DNA from: an uncultured Ruminococcus sp.
Lineage (GTDB): Bacteria > Bacillota > Clostridia > Oscillospirales > Acutalibacteraceae
Length of the DNA: 11,853 nucleotides
Direction: 5' to 3'
Assembly: GCA_902783815.1 (NCBI GenBank)
Contig: CACZSM010000100.1
Span: 1 to 11,853 of the forward strand
Shown here piece by piece: positions 1-6,179 of the stretch. The translations under genes and the position numbers were made by a program. Every line of letters starts with the position of its first letter. Positions within the stretch are counted from its first letter, which is position 1. The notes below the pieces were generated by a model, which was not told the DNA's origin, searched no databases, and saw only the letters and a list, made by a program, of their open reading frames with translations.

Positions 1-354
1 CATGCAAGAATATGCAATATTCTCAAAAAGCTGGAATCGGAAAATATACAGCCGAGAAAATGCGCGAAAGAGGACTATGCAAAACTTACAGCGCCGGAGG
101 AAATAGAGCTTATCAATAAGCTATCTACTCTTGAGGATGAGATAATCTGCGCTGCAAAGGAATATGACCCATCACGCATTACCCGTTTTGTCTATGATAC
201 TGCGACCCTTTTCCATAAATTCTATAATGCGTGCAGGGTAAAGGGCGATGACGAAAGTCTGATGCAGGCAAGGATCGCGCTTTGCCTTAACACCCGTACA
301 GTTATTGCGAATATCCTGAGAATGTTCAAGATAACTGCGCCTGAATCAATGTGA
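1..354 (+). CDS. argS: Arginyl-tRNA synthetase, C-terminal fragment (5' truncated)
   Basis: The frame is open from the first base and ends at TGA 352-354, giving 117 residues of a protein whose start lies left of the window. The fragment begins HARICNILKKLE, the typical entry to the DALR anticodon-binding helical domain of class I arginyl-tRNA synthetases. It ends with an alpha-helical stretch (FHKFYNACRV, then ARIALCLNTRTVIANILRMF) that matches the usual ArgS C-terminus. The enzyme charges tRNA-Arg in the cytosol. The catalytic HIGH and KMSK regions are outside the window and cannot be checked. The next gene starts only 13 nt downstream, so the two are probably cotranscribed. Seen: frame and motifs. 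Known: the DALR tail of ArgS. The assignment is quite secure despite the truncation. Confidence 0.92.
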   Translation, partial: HARICNILKKLESENIQPRKCAKEDYAKLTAPEEIELINKLSTLEDEIICAAKEYDPSRITRFVYDTATLFHKFYNACRVKGDDESLMQARIALCLNTRTVIANILRMFKITAPESM

Positions 355-367
355 ACAGGAGTAAATA

Positions 368-1489
368 ATGGATCTGCCATTTCAACTTCCGGCTGTCGGT
401 GAAGTTCCGACAGCCGATATGATAGATAAAAGCGTAATATCACAGCTTGCACTTTCATCCATGAAAAGCGGCGCTGATATGATATTCGTGCCGACAGGTA
501 AAATTGACCGTGAAAATCCTGATGATCCCGTCTATGACGACAACTTCCAGGAAATATTCACGAATATTACAAGATCCGCTGCATACCATTCCGACAGCAG
601 ACATCCGCTTTGTGGAGTTATTGAGCCTGACCGCGAAATATACAATATGTACAGCGGCGGCGCTTTTGAGGATGTGTATTTTGATTTTCTTGAAAAGCTG
701 ACTCTGCTGAAAAATAACGGCGCATCGGCTGTACTGCTGAAAAACAGCTCATCACTTTCAGAGATGCGTCCGGCAGTGCTTGCAGCAAATGCTGTCGATA
801 TGCCGATATTTATTACGCTTGAGGTGAATGATGAGGGCATAAGCTCTACAGGTACGGATTATATAGCTTCACTGATAACATTACAGTCGCTTGGTGCGTC
901 CGGATTCGGTATATACTGCACAGACGGTCTTTTCTATGCTACCGAGCTTATAAGCTGTGCTTTTCCTCATGCTGAGATACCTCTTATAATAGTCGGGAAC
1001 ATATCCGGCTGTCCGGCTGATATGCTGAAAACGCTTTCCGAAAGCGGAGCATCCGTATTTCTTGATATATCCGGAGAGCTTGCAGCTGATACCGTTGCTG
1101 CGATCCATAAAAATACTATCCGCCGCAAAACAGGCGAAAAGGACTGCTATGCGGCGGCAGTTGACAAGGAGGTATTTTTCCTCCCGGAGAATATAGAGCT
1201 TTCTGAACCGCTGCTCTGCGGCTATGATATGCCGGAGGATCTTATAGATCTTGATGATGAAAACATAAATTCCGTATATGTATATCTTGAATCCTCTGAT
1301 GATGCCGCCGCACTGACGGAAAACGGGAGTATGTCAAGACTTCCTCTGACTGTGCATACCAATGATGCAACTGTTCTTGAAGCCGCCCTGCGGTACTTCT
1401 GCGGAAGGCTTATCGTAGATACACGATGTGATATCGACAGCGGAACACTTAAAGAATTAGCCGCTAAGTACGGCGCAATACTATATTGA
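368..1489 (+). CDS. MetH-like homocysteine S-methyltransferase-family protein with degenerate zinc site
   Basis: 373 residues, with ribosome binding site AGGAG at 357-361, 6 nt before the ATG. Residues about 20-250 follow the homocysteine-binding barrel of cobalamin-dependent methionine synthase: SGADMIFVPTGK (34-45) in place of AGAD..NTFG, then TGTDYIASLITLQSLGA (161-177), and GIYC (181-184), which aligns with the GVNC zinc-ligand motif. The second zinc motif, normally GGCCGT, appears here as LDISGE (232-237), so both of its cysteines are missing. The N-terminal DGAMGT motif is also absent. Residues about 325-373 (LPLTVHTNDATVLEAALRYF onward, ending KYGAILY) resemble one part of the pterin-binding barrel, after which the protein stops. 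There is no cobalamin-binding domain. The frame is intact and well expressed-looking, so it need not be a pseudogene, but classical Hcy methyl transfer looks unlikely. It lies between argS and a small membrane protein in one apparent operon. Function unknown. Confidence 0.65.
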   Translation: MDLPFQLPAVGEVPTADMIDKSVISQLALSSMKSGADMIFVPTGKIDRENPDDPVYDDNFQEIFTNITRSAAYHSDSRHPLCGVIEPDREIYNMYSGGAFEDVYFDFLEKLTLLKNNGASAVLLKNSSSLSEMRPAVLAANAVDMPIFITLEVNDEGISSTGTDYIASLITLQSLGASGFGIYCTDGLFYATELISCAFPHAEIPLIIVGNISGCPADMLKTLSESGASVFLDISGELAADTVAAIHKNTIRRKTGEKDCYAAAVDKEVFFLPENIELSEPLLCGYDMPEDLIDLDDENINSVYVYLESSDDAAALTENGSMSRLPLTVHTNDATVLEAALRYFCGRLIVDTRCDIDSGTLKELAAKYGAILY

Positions 1490-1504
1490 GGAGGATGAGT
1501 ATTC

Positions 1505-1741
1505 ATGCTGCGTTCAAGACCTCTTTTGATCGCTGCAATAATATTCGGCGGCATTGGTATGCTGCTGATAATGATTGCTGTGTATATATTTATGTCCGGT
1601 GACACCGCTATAACAGGCTGGCTGAACTCATTGCTCAGATCAGGCAGTGATAAAATAAGCTCATCCACATTTTCACAGATCGGTATAGTTTTTGAGTTAT
1701 CATCACTCATGATTTCACTCAGAGCTTTTGACGATGTATAA
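1505..1741 (+). CDS. Small single-pass membrane protein, hypothetical
   Basis: 78 residues. A strong ribosome binding site GAGGAGG (1488-1494) overlaps the stop codon of the preceding gene, with 10 nt to the ATG, and an intrinsic terminator follows 10 nt after the stop. Residues about 8-30 (LIAAIIFGGIGMLLIMIAVY and flanks) form one hydrophobic membrane segment preceded by two arginines, so the N-terminus is probably inside and the C-terminal 48 residues outside. The tail is Ser-rich with no recognisable domain, cysteine pair or lipobox. I do not recognise the family. Position and signals make it the last gene of the argS operon. The evidence for a real gene is the ribosome binding site, the operon spacing and the membrane segment. 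Confidence 0.65.
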   Translation: MLRSRPLLIAAIIFGGIGMLLIMIAVYIFMSGDTAITGWLNSLLRSGSDKISSSTFSQIGIVFELSSLMISLRAFDDV

Positions 1742-1751
1742 AAAATAATGA

Positions 1752-1780
1752 CCGGCGGATCAGATCCGCCGGATTTTTTT
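1752..1780 (+). terminator. Intrinsic terminator of the argS-side operon
   Basis: CCGGCGGATC (1752-1761) and GATCCGCCGG (1763-1772) are perfect inverted repeats, in practice an 8-bp GC-rich stem with a 5-nt loop. A T7 run follows at 1774-1780. It sits 10 nt after the small membrane protein and 15 nt before the stop of the convergent map gene. On the minus strand the T-rich tract (TCATTATTTTT) is less ideal, so it may stop map transcripts only partly. Confidence 0.93.
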
Positions 1781-1795
1781 ATCATCGTATATGTT

Positions 1796-2671
1796 TTACC
1801 AGCAAAGCACTTCATGCCCCGTTTCTGTGACAAGTACCATTATCTCCCACTGTGCCGATGGCTTCTTATCAGCTGTATATATAGTCCAGCCGTCTTTTTT
1901 ATCACAGTATATCCTGTGGGTACCCATATTTACCATTGGTTCTATCGTAAATATCATACCCGGAACAAGCAGCATCTCCTCGCCTGCCTTTGATACATAG
2001 CTTACCCACGGATCTTCATGGAATTCAAGACCAACACCGTGTCCGCCGATCTCGCGCACAACACTATAACCATTTTTCTTTGCGTGTTCATTTACAGCCT
2101 GTCCCATATCTCCGAGAAAGCCCCACGGCTTCACCTGCTCCAGACCTATCTCAACACATTCCTTGACTGTCTGTACAAGCTTTTTCTTTTCCTCGCTTAC
2201 ATTGCCGATACAGAACATTCTTGAAGAATCTGAAAAATATCCGTCCAGTATCGTACTGACATCTACATTTACTATATCACCGTCTTTAAGAACTACCTTT
2301 TCAGACGGTATCCCATGACACACGACTTCATTTATTGATGTGCATACACTTTTCGGAAAGCCCTCATAGTTAAGCGGAGCAGGGATCGCACCCATTTCTG
2401 TAGTTTTCTGATAGACGAGCCTGTCAATTTCCTCAGTACTCATTCCCTCACGGATATTTTCTGCAACATAATCAAGGACTGCAATATTGACTTTACAGCT
2501 TTCCTTTATTTTTTCTATCTGAGCCGGAGTTTTTATTATACTGTGATCCGGCACGATATGTCCCTGACTTTTTATATATGATATTCTCTCGTCAAATTCC
2601 TCGTGACATTTTTTATACTTTTTCCCAGACCCACACCAGCACGGGTCATTTCTTCCTAATTTCACACTCAT
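1796..2671 (-). CDS. map: Methionine aminopeptidase, type I, with N-terminal SEC-C zinc motif
   Basis: 291 residues from ATG 2671-2669. This start is chosen because AGGAGA lies just upstream (2678-2683 on the plus strand, 6 nt spacing) and because the protein then begins MSVKLGRNDPCWCGSGKKYK. The frame stays open for 33 further codons upstream, but that stretch covers the promoter. Residues 1-23 form the SEC-C motif with zinc ligands C11, C13, C22 and H23. The pita-bread peptidase domain follows. Its metal ligands are all present with family spacing: D137, D148, H211 (HGVG), E244 (FTIEPM) and E276 (AQWE), and catalytic H119. The enzyme removes the initiator methionine from nascent proteins in the cytosol. 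The SEC-C extension, also seen in SecA, may aid ribosome association (known idea for the family, not shown here). Convergent with the argS operon; monocistronic as far as can be seen. Confidence 0.95.
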   Translation of the reverse strand: MSVKLGRNDPCWCGSGKKYKKCHEEFDERISYIKSQGHIVPDHSIIKTPAQIEKIKESCKVNIAVLDYVAENIREGMSTEEIDRLVYQKTTEMGAIPAPLNYEGFPKSVCTSINEVVCHGIPSEKVVLKDGDIVNVDVSTILDGYFSDSSRMFCIGNVSEEKKKLVQTVKECVEIGLEQVKPWGFLGDMGQAVNEHAKKNGYSVVREIGGHGVGLEFHEDPWVSYVSKAGEEMLLVPGMIFTIEPMVNMGTHRIYCDKKDGWTIYTADKKPSAQWEIMVLVTETGHEVLCW

Positions 2672-2734
2672 ATTTACTCTCCTGTTCCATACTTTATTAC
2701 CATTAGTGCCGCACCTCAAAGCAGACACAATATT

Positions 2735-2763
2735 ATTATACAACATTATATAGAAAAAGTGAA
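2735..2763 (-). promoter_or_regulatory. Sigma-A-type promoter for map
   Basis: On the minus strand, TTCACT (2763-2758) is followed by a 17-nt spacer and a perfect TATAAT (2740-2735). The start point should fall near 2728, leaving a leader of about 57 nt before the map ATG at 2671. The -35 box matches the consensus at four of six positions. A second TATAAT nearby has no good -35 partner. Confidence 0.7.
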
Positions 2764-2873
2764 TAGTCATTTTTTCCCGGCGTGCCGCCGGTGTCGTTGT
2801 TTCTCCTACGCAGCTTCCGGAGCTTGATTGTAGTCATTAACATACAAAATTTTTAAAGAGTCAGGGCATTTCT

Positions 2874-2897
2874 CCATGTCGGCTCCGCCGACGATGG
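2874..2897. repeat. Hairpin H1, GC-rich palindrome
   Basis: CCATGTCGGC (2874-2883), loop TCC, then GCCGACGATGG (2887-2897) form a 10-bp stem with one bulged G (2893). It closely resembles hairpin H2 at 3024-3046. No T-run follows, so it is not a typical terminator. It is part of the repeat mosaic between map and xth. Confidence 0.7.
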
Positions 2898-2935
2898 TGC
2901 TGCGCACACAGCGCATCTTCGATGCCGGGTAGTGG

Positions 2936-3255
2936 TTTTGCATATCAAGTATGCTCCCAATGCTATAAAAGTAAGACCGCGCTCAGTCAACTGTCAAATG
3001 TTAATTTAAGAACCGCAAAGCGGCATTGTCAGCTCTGCTGACAATGTAGAAATTACTTGACACTTTTTTCTTATGTATGTCAATAGTTTAATTTGAGTTT
3101 TAGAAGCCGCGTTGGAGAAACAACGACTCCGGCGCAGTGCCTGCGCTCTCAATTTCGCGATAGTCGCTCGCTGCGCTCCGCTCTGAGCAGCAAACGGCAG
3201 TTGATTGAGCGCGGTCTAACTTTCCTGACATGGAGTGCATACTTTAGATACAAAA
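2936..3255. repeat. Inverted repeat pair B (60-nt arms 2936-2995 and 3196-3255)
   Basis: The reverse complement of 3196-3255 aligns along the whole of 2936-2995, with a few gaps in the middle. The best part is AGACCGCGCTCA, identical in both, followed by GTCAACTGTC against ATCAACTGCC. The outer parts (TTTTG.AT, AAGTATGC) also match. Within the flanks lie GC-rich strings such as TCGCTCGCTGCGCTCCGCTC at 3165-3184. Nothing here codes for a plausible protein. The 99-codon plus-strand frame crossing 3093-3392 runs through these repeats and has no ribosome binding site or family resemblance. Confidence 0.72.
3024..3046. repeat. Hairpin H2, perfect 10-bp palindrome in a larger fold
   Basis: CATTGTCAGC (3024-3033), loop TCT, GCTGACAATG (3037-3046) pair perfectly. 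Just before it, CCGC AAA GCGG (3013-3023) forms a small hairpin. Outside both, TGTCAAATGTTAATTT (2993-3008) can pair imperfectly with AAATTACTTGACA (3050-3062), and TTTTTT follows at 3064-3069. The whole 2993-3069 block is therefore a compact branched structure ending in a T-run on the plus strand. It could be a small RNA, a terminator-like element or a transposable palindrome. Confidence 0.7.
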
Positions 3256-3360
3256 TATTATTAAATATTCATTATTCGTTATTCTTTATTCTCTCTTTCT
3301 GGCGCAGCGCCGGAGTACTTTATAATTATCCTTTTTATCTTATGCAAAATAATATTCATG

Positions 3361-3404
3361 AAAAAATCAGGCAGGAGTCCATCTCCCCTTGATGAACTCC
3401 TGAA
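3361..3404 (-). terminator. Intrinsic terminator of the candidate small RNA
   Basis: As RNA, CAGGAGUUCAUC and GAUGGACUCCUG form a 12-bp stem with one U-G pair and loop AAGGGGA. The T6 run starts 5 nt after the stem. In an alternative fold, UCAGG (3404-3400) pairs with CCUGA (3371-3367), which brings the U-run directly against the helix and leaves a 4-nt bulge. Either fold is terminator-like. Confidence 0.7.
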
Positions 3405-3485
3405 TTTAAGAAAGAGATAACCGTTCAAAAAATCAAATGGAACGGAACTTGTAATCATTTCAAGAAGCACGATCGCTTCATCTGT
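3361..3485 (-). ncRNA. Candidate small RNA, about 124 nt
   Basis: A near-consensus promoter (3519-3491, minus strand) predicts a start at about 3485-3483. A strong terminator stem at 3402-3372 followed by T6 at 3366-3361 predicts the end. Between them are two more hairpins: GAAGC / GCTTC (3479-3475 with 3468-3464, loop GATCGT) and CCGTTC / GAACGG (3445-3440 with 3426-3421). The terminal stem pairs fully only as minus-strand RNA, through a U-G wobble; on the plus strand the same position is a C-A mismatch. This argues for transcription of the minus strand. The only reading frame at the predicted start is an 8-codon near-leaderless one, MKRSCFLK. A longer GTG-started frame from 3470 runs through the terminator and has no ribosome binding site. 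I recognise no known RNA family in it. Its targets and role are unknown. Confidence 0.6.
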
Positions 3486-3490
3486 ATATT

Positions 3491-3519
3491 ATTATAATTC
3501 AATTCAAAATGCAAGTCAA
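3491..3519 (-). promoter_or_regulatory. Strong sigma-A promoter of the candidate small RNA
   Basis: On the minus strand, TTGACT (3519-3514) is separated by exactly 17 nt from TATAAT (3496-3491). That is 11 of 12 consensus bases with ideal spacing, the best promoter in the window. It points away from xth and toward the hairpin-rich 3485-3361 segment, where no plausible protein starts. Confidence 0.75.
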
Positions 3520-3557
3520 GGCTGTTTGCCCTTCAAAAAGTAAACAAATTGTTAAGA

Positions 3558-3578
3558 AAAAGAAAACAATTTTCTTTT
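3558..3578. repeat. AT-only hairpin between the divergent promoters
   Basis: AAAAGAAAA (3558-3566), loop CAA, TTTTCTTTT (3570-3578) form a perfect 9-bp palindrome. A second small palindrome, AACAA A TTGTT, lies just upstream (3543-3553). They sit between the small-RNA promoter and the xth promoter and could be an operator or a structural element. No protein partner can be named. Confidence 0.4.
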
Positions 3579-3618
3579 GTTCAAAATCTCCCACCTCCGC
3601 AGGCACTGCGTGGCTGGG

Positions 3619-3647
3619 TTGCATATGAAGGAAGTTTGTGATATAAT
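3619..3647 (+). promoter_or_regulatory. Extended -10 promoter for the xth-ABC operon
   Basis: TTGCAT (3619-3624), a 17-nt spacer and TATAAT (3642-3647), preceded by TG one base earlier (3639-3640), give an extended -10 promoter. Transcription should start near 3654, leaving a leader of about 75 nt. The -35 box is weak, and the TGn extension probably compensates. No riboswitch or attenuator fold was recognised in the leader. Confidence 0.65.
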
Positions 3648-3728
3648 GTATAAGGGAATTTATTTGTATAAAAAGTTGTAGGAGATAACAAAAAATCTTG
3701 AATTTATAGTAGGGAAAGGAATGTCAGG

Positions 3729-4487
3729 ATGAAATTTGTTTCTTGGAATGTGAACGGACTGAGATCCTGCCTCGGAAAAGGCTTTGTAGAATCAATGCAG
3801 GCGCTGGATGCGGATTTTATATGCCTTCAGGAAACTAAAATGCAGGAAGGACAGGCGGAAATACCGCTGAAGAACTATGAGATGTATTTCAACAGCGCAG
3901 AAAGAAAAGGCTATTCCGGTACGGCTGTATTTACAAAACATAAACCGGAAAGAGTCTTTGTGAATGGTATGAATATTGAAGAGCATAGTCACGAGGGAAG
4001 AATGATAACTCTCGATATGGGCGGATATTACCTTGTGAATGTCTATACACCAAATGCAAAGGAAGGTTTGCTGAGAATAGACTACCGTATGCAGTGGGAA
4101 AGCGATGTTCTTGAATACCTGAAAAAACTTGACAGTGAAAAGCCGGTCATATACTGCGGCGACCTGAATGTTGCACATAATGAGATAGATCTGAAAAATC
4201 CTAAATCGAACAGAGGCAATGCAGGCTTTTCCGATCAGGAAAGAGGAAAAATCGGCATACTCCTTGAAAGTGGATTTACTGATACATTCCGATATCTGCA
4301 TCCCGATGCACAGGGACGCTATAGTTGGTGGTCATACCGGTTCAATGCAAGGAAGAATAACGCAGGATGGCGTATAGACTATTTTATAGTTTCGGACAGG
4401 ATAAAGGACAGGATCGTAAATGCAGATATCCTCTCGGATATCTATGGCAGCGACCATTGCCCGGTCATCCTTGAAATAGATATATGA
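3729..4487 (+). CDS. xth: Exodeoxyribonuclease III / AP endonuclease (ExoA type)
   Basis: 252 residues, the same length as Bacillus ExoA. Ribosome binding site AAAGGA (3715-3720) is 8 nt before the ATG; an ATG at 3721 leads only to a 4-codon frame. All catalytic motifs of the exonuclease III family are present: SWNVNG with N7, QETK with E35, NVYTPN with Y106, GDLNVAH with D145 and N147, WWSYR near 200, WRIDYF with D217, and GSDHCPV with D242 and H243. The enzyme cuts DNA at abasic sites and removes 3' blocking groups in base-excision repair, using Mg2+ in the cytoplasm. It is first in the operon, with 25 nt and no terminator before the ABC ATPase gene. No functional link to that transporter is evident, so it probably just shares a promoter. 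Confidence 0.96.
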   Translation: MKFVSWNVNGLRSCLGKGFVESMQALDADFICLQETKMQEGQAEIPLKNYEMYFNSAERKGYSGTAVFTKHKPERVFVNGMNIEEHSHEGRMITLDMGGYYLVNVYTPNAKEGLLRIDYRMQWESDVLEYLKKLDSEKPVIYCGDLNVAHNEIDLKNPKSNRGNAGFSDQERGKIGILLESGFTDTFRYLHPDAQGRYSWWSYRFNARKNNAGWRIDYFIVSDRIKDRIVNADILSDIYGSDHCPVILEIDI

Positions 4488-4512
4488 CAGGGAAAGAGAG
4501 GCATGGATCAGA

Positions 4513-5478
4513 ATGATAAAGGTAGATAATATATCAAAAAAATACGGTAGGCTCCAGGCACTTAAAAATGTCAGCTTTGAAATAGAGGAAGGACAGATAC
4601 TCGGATTCCTCGGACCCAACGGCGCAGGAAAATCTACAACTATGAATATAATAACAGGATATCTGTCATGTGATGAGGGCAGTGTAAGTATTGACGGTAT
4701 AGATATTATGGAGGATCCGAAGGAAGCCAAAAAGAAAATAGGGTATCTGCCGGAGCAGCCGCCGCTTTACTACGATATGACAGTACAGCAGTATCTTGAA
4801 TTTGTATTTCAGCTGAAAAAGGTACGCCTTCCGATGAAGGAGCATATAAACAAGATCTGCGATATGGTAAAGATAAATGATGTGCGCGGAAGAATACTCA
4901 AGCATCTGTCAAAGGGCTACTGTCAGCGAGTAGGGCTTGCACAGGCGCTCATCGGAGATCCTCCGGTGCTTATACTTGACGAACCAACAGTTGGTCTTGA
5001 TCCGCAGCAGATAATTGAAATAAGAAAGCTGATACGCGATCTCGGAAAAAAACATACTGTAATACTATCCTCACATCTGCTCAGTGAGGTTCAGGCTGTC
5101 AGCGACAGGATACTTGTCATAAATCACGGAACAATAGCAGCAGATGAAATGACCTCATCCCTTACAATGACAGGCAGATCAACTGAAAAACTTGATGTGA
5201 TAATAGAGGGCAGGAAACAGACAGTCAAAAGTATTCTTGCAAAAATAGACGGAGTTACAGCTGTTGACGAACGCGGCGAGGTTGAAAAGGGCTGTTTTGA
5301 GTACATCATAGACAGCAAAAGAGATGTACGCCGACTGATATTCAGAGCACTGGCAAAAACAGATTTCAGTATCCTGTCCATGAAGCCTGTTGAAAGGTCG
5401 CTGGAGGATACATATCTCAATATCATCACAGGCAAATATGAATCCGAGGGGGATGCTGACAATGACAGCAATATTTAA
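4513..5478 (+). CDS. ABC transporter ATP-binding protein, GldA/NatA-like
   Basis: 321 residues. The ATG at 4513 is chosen because MIKVDNISKKYG is the normal start of this family; an ATG at 4503 is in another frame. The ribosome binding site GAGAGG (4496-4501) is a rather distant 11 nt away. Motifs: Walker A GPNGAGKST (34-42, K40), Q-loop YLPEQPPL (Q82), signature LSKGY (132-136, in place of LSGGQ), Walker B VLILDE (152-157, E157), D-loop GLDP, and switch H188 in SSHLLSE. Residues about 225-305 form a DUF4162-like accessory domain ending in SLEDTYLNI. It should hydrolyse ATP at the cytoplasmic face for the permease encoded next. Its stop overlaps the permease start by 17 nt, suggesting translational coupling. 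The substrate cannot be told. Confidence 0.92.
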   Translation: MIKVDNISKKYGRLQALKNVSFEIEEGQILGFLGPNGAGKSTTMNIITGYLSCDEGSVSIDGIDIMEDPKEAKKKIGYLPEQPPLYYDMTVQQYLEFVFQLKKVRLPMKEHINKICDMVKINDVRGRILKHLSKGYCQRVGLAQALIGDPPVLILDEPTVGLDPQQIIEIRKLIRDLGKKHTVILSSHLLSEVQAVSDRILVINHGTIAADEMTSSLTMTGRSTEKLDVIIEGRKQTVKSILAKIDGVTAVDERGEVEKGCFEYIIDSKRDVRRLIFRALAKTDFSILSMKPVERSLEDTYLNIITGKYESEGDADNDSNI

Positions 5479-6166
5479 AAGAGAATTCAGGTCGTATTTT
5501 ACATCGCCGGTAGGATATTCCGTACTGGCAGCATTCATGTTTTTCAGCGGACTGTTTTTATATGTTTACTGTCTGTATCCGGGAATATCGAGTATGTATT
5601 CTGTTTTTCAGAGTATGTTTATGATCGTACTGTTTATCATTCCAATAATAACAATGCGACTTTTCTCCGAGGATAAAAAAATGAAAACAGATCAGATACT
5701 GCTGACATCTCCTGTCAGCATACCGGCGATCGTGCTTGCAAAGTTTCTTTCAGCACTTGCAATACTTGGGCTGTGCCTTTGCTCATACATAATAGAGGGA
5801 CTTGCGCTTTCATTCTTTTCACATCCTGACTGGAGTGTTATAATAGGCAATGTTTTCGGAATGGCTCTGATGGGATCCGCATTTATCGCTATTGGTATAT
5901 TTGTATCATCGCTTACAGAAAGTGTTGTTGTAGCGGCAGTTATCTCGTTTGCAGCAAATATGTTTATCAGCCTCTTTGATGCCGCCGCTTCTACGATTTC
6001 CTGGGAATGGCTCAATGAGTTTGTCGGAGCAATATCATTCCAGCAGAAATACTCAAATTTCGCACTTGGCATAGTTTCACTTTCTGATGTTGTATTCTTT
6101 CTGTCGGCAGTATTCCTTTTCCTTTTCCTGACTGACAGAGTGATCGAAAAGAGAAGATGGGCTTAA
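5462..6166 (+). CDS. ABC-2 type permease, GldF-like
   Basis: 234 residues. The ATG at 5462 is preferred over upstream in-frame ATGs because GAGGGGG (5446-5452) lies 9 nt before it and because MTAIFKREFRSYFTSPVGY is the usual GldF-type N-terminus. The start lies inside the end of the ATPase gene. About six hydrophobic segments are visible (near 18-38, 48-66, 94-118, 128-150, 153-175 and 208-224), with the cytoplasmic family motif MRLFSEDKKMKTDQILLTSP (65-84) after the second. The C-terminal basic tail (EKRRWA) follows the positive-inside rule. The protein should form the membrane channel with the ATPase, and with the GldG-like protein encoded 13 nt downstream. In Flavobacterium GldF is linked to gliding/secretion; here motility is not implied. 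Confidence 0.9.
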   Translation: MTAIFKREFRSYFTSPVGYSVLAAFMFFSGLFLYVYCLYPGISSMYSVFQSMFMIVLFIIPIITMRLFSEDKKMKTDQILLTSPVSIPAIVLAKFLSALAILGLCLCSYIIEGLALSFFSHPDWSVIIGNVFGMALMGSAFIAIGIFVSSLTESVVVAAVISFAANMFISLFDAAASTISWEWLNEFVGAISFQQKYSNFALGIVSLSDVVFFLSAVFLFLFLTDRVIEKRRWA

Positions 6167-6179
6167 GGAGGAAAAACTG

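Larger units (their letters stand above)
2787..3133. repeat. Inverted repeat pair A (31-nt arms 2787-2817 and 3103-3133)
   Basis: The reverse complement of 3103-3133 matches 2787-2817 at 28 of 31 positions. The shared core is GTCGTTGTTTCTCC. Weaker similarity continues on one side (ATTGACATACATAA against CATTAACATACAAAA). The arms interlock with pair B rather than nesting in it, so this is not the two ends of one simple element. It looks like copies of an interspersed noncoding repeat in opposite orientation. No transposase or other open frame of note lies between them. Confidence 0.75.

Noticed and set aside
2672..2770. N-terminal extension of map by 33 codons
   Set aside because: The extension covers a good -35/-10 pair and the map ribosome binding site, and the SEC-C motif conventionally begins at the MSVKLGRNDPC start.
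3093..3392. Possible 99-residue protein on the plus strand
   Set aside because: It lies in the inverted-repeat block, has no ribosome binding site, and its composition is that of translated GC-rich palindromes.
3372..3402. Terminator on the plus strand
   Set aside because: No T-run follows on that strand and the stem has a C-A mismatch there; the signal works only on the minus strand.
3279..3470. Possible 63-residue protein on the minus strand starting with GTG
   Set aside because: It has no ribosome binding site, runs straight through the terminator hairpin and T-run, and resembles no family. The RNA interpretation explains the segment better.
3648..3728. Riboswitch in the xth leader
   Set aside because: No recognisable aptamer core or terminator/antiterminator pair was seen in this 75-nt AT-rich leader.
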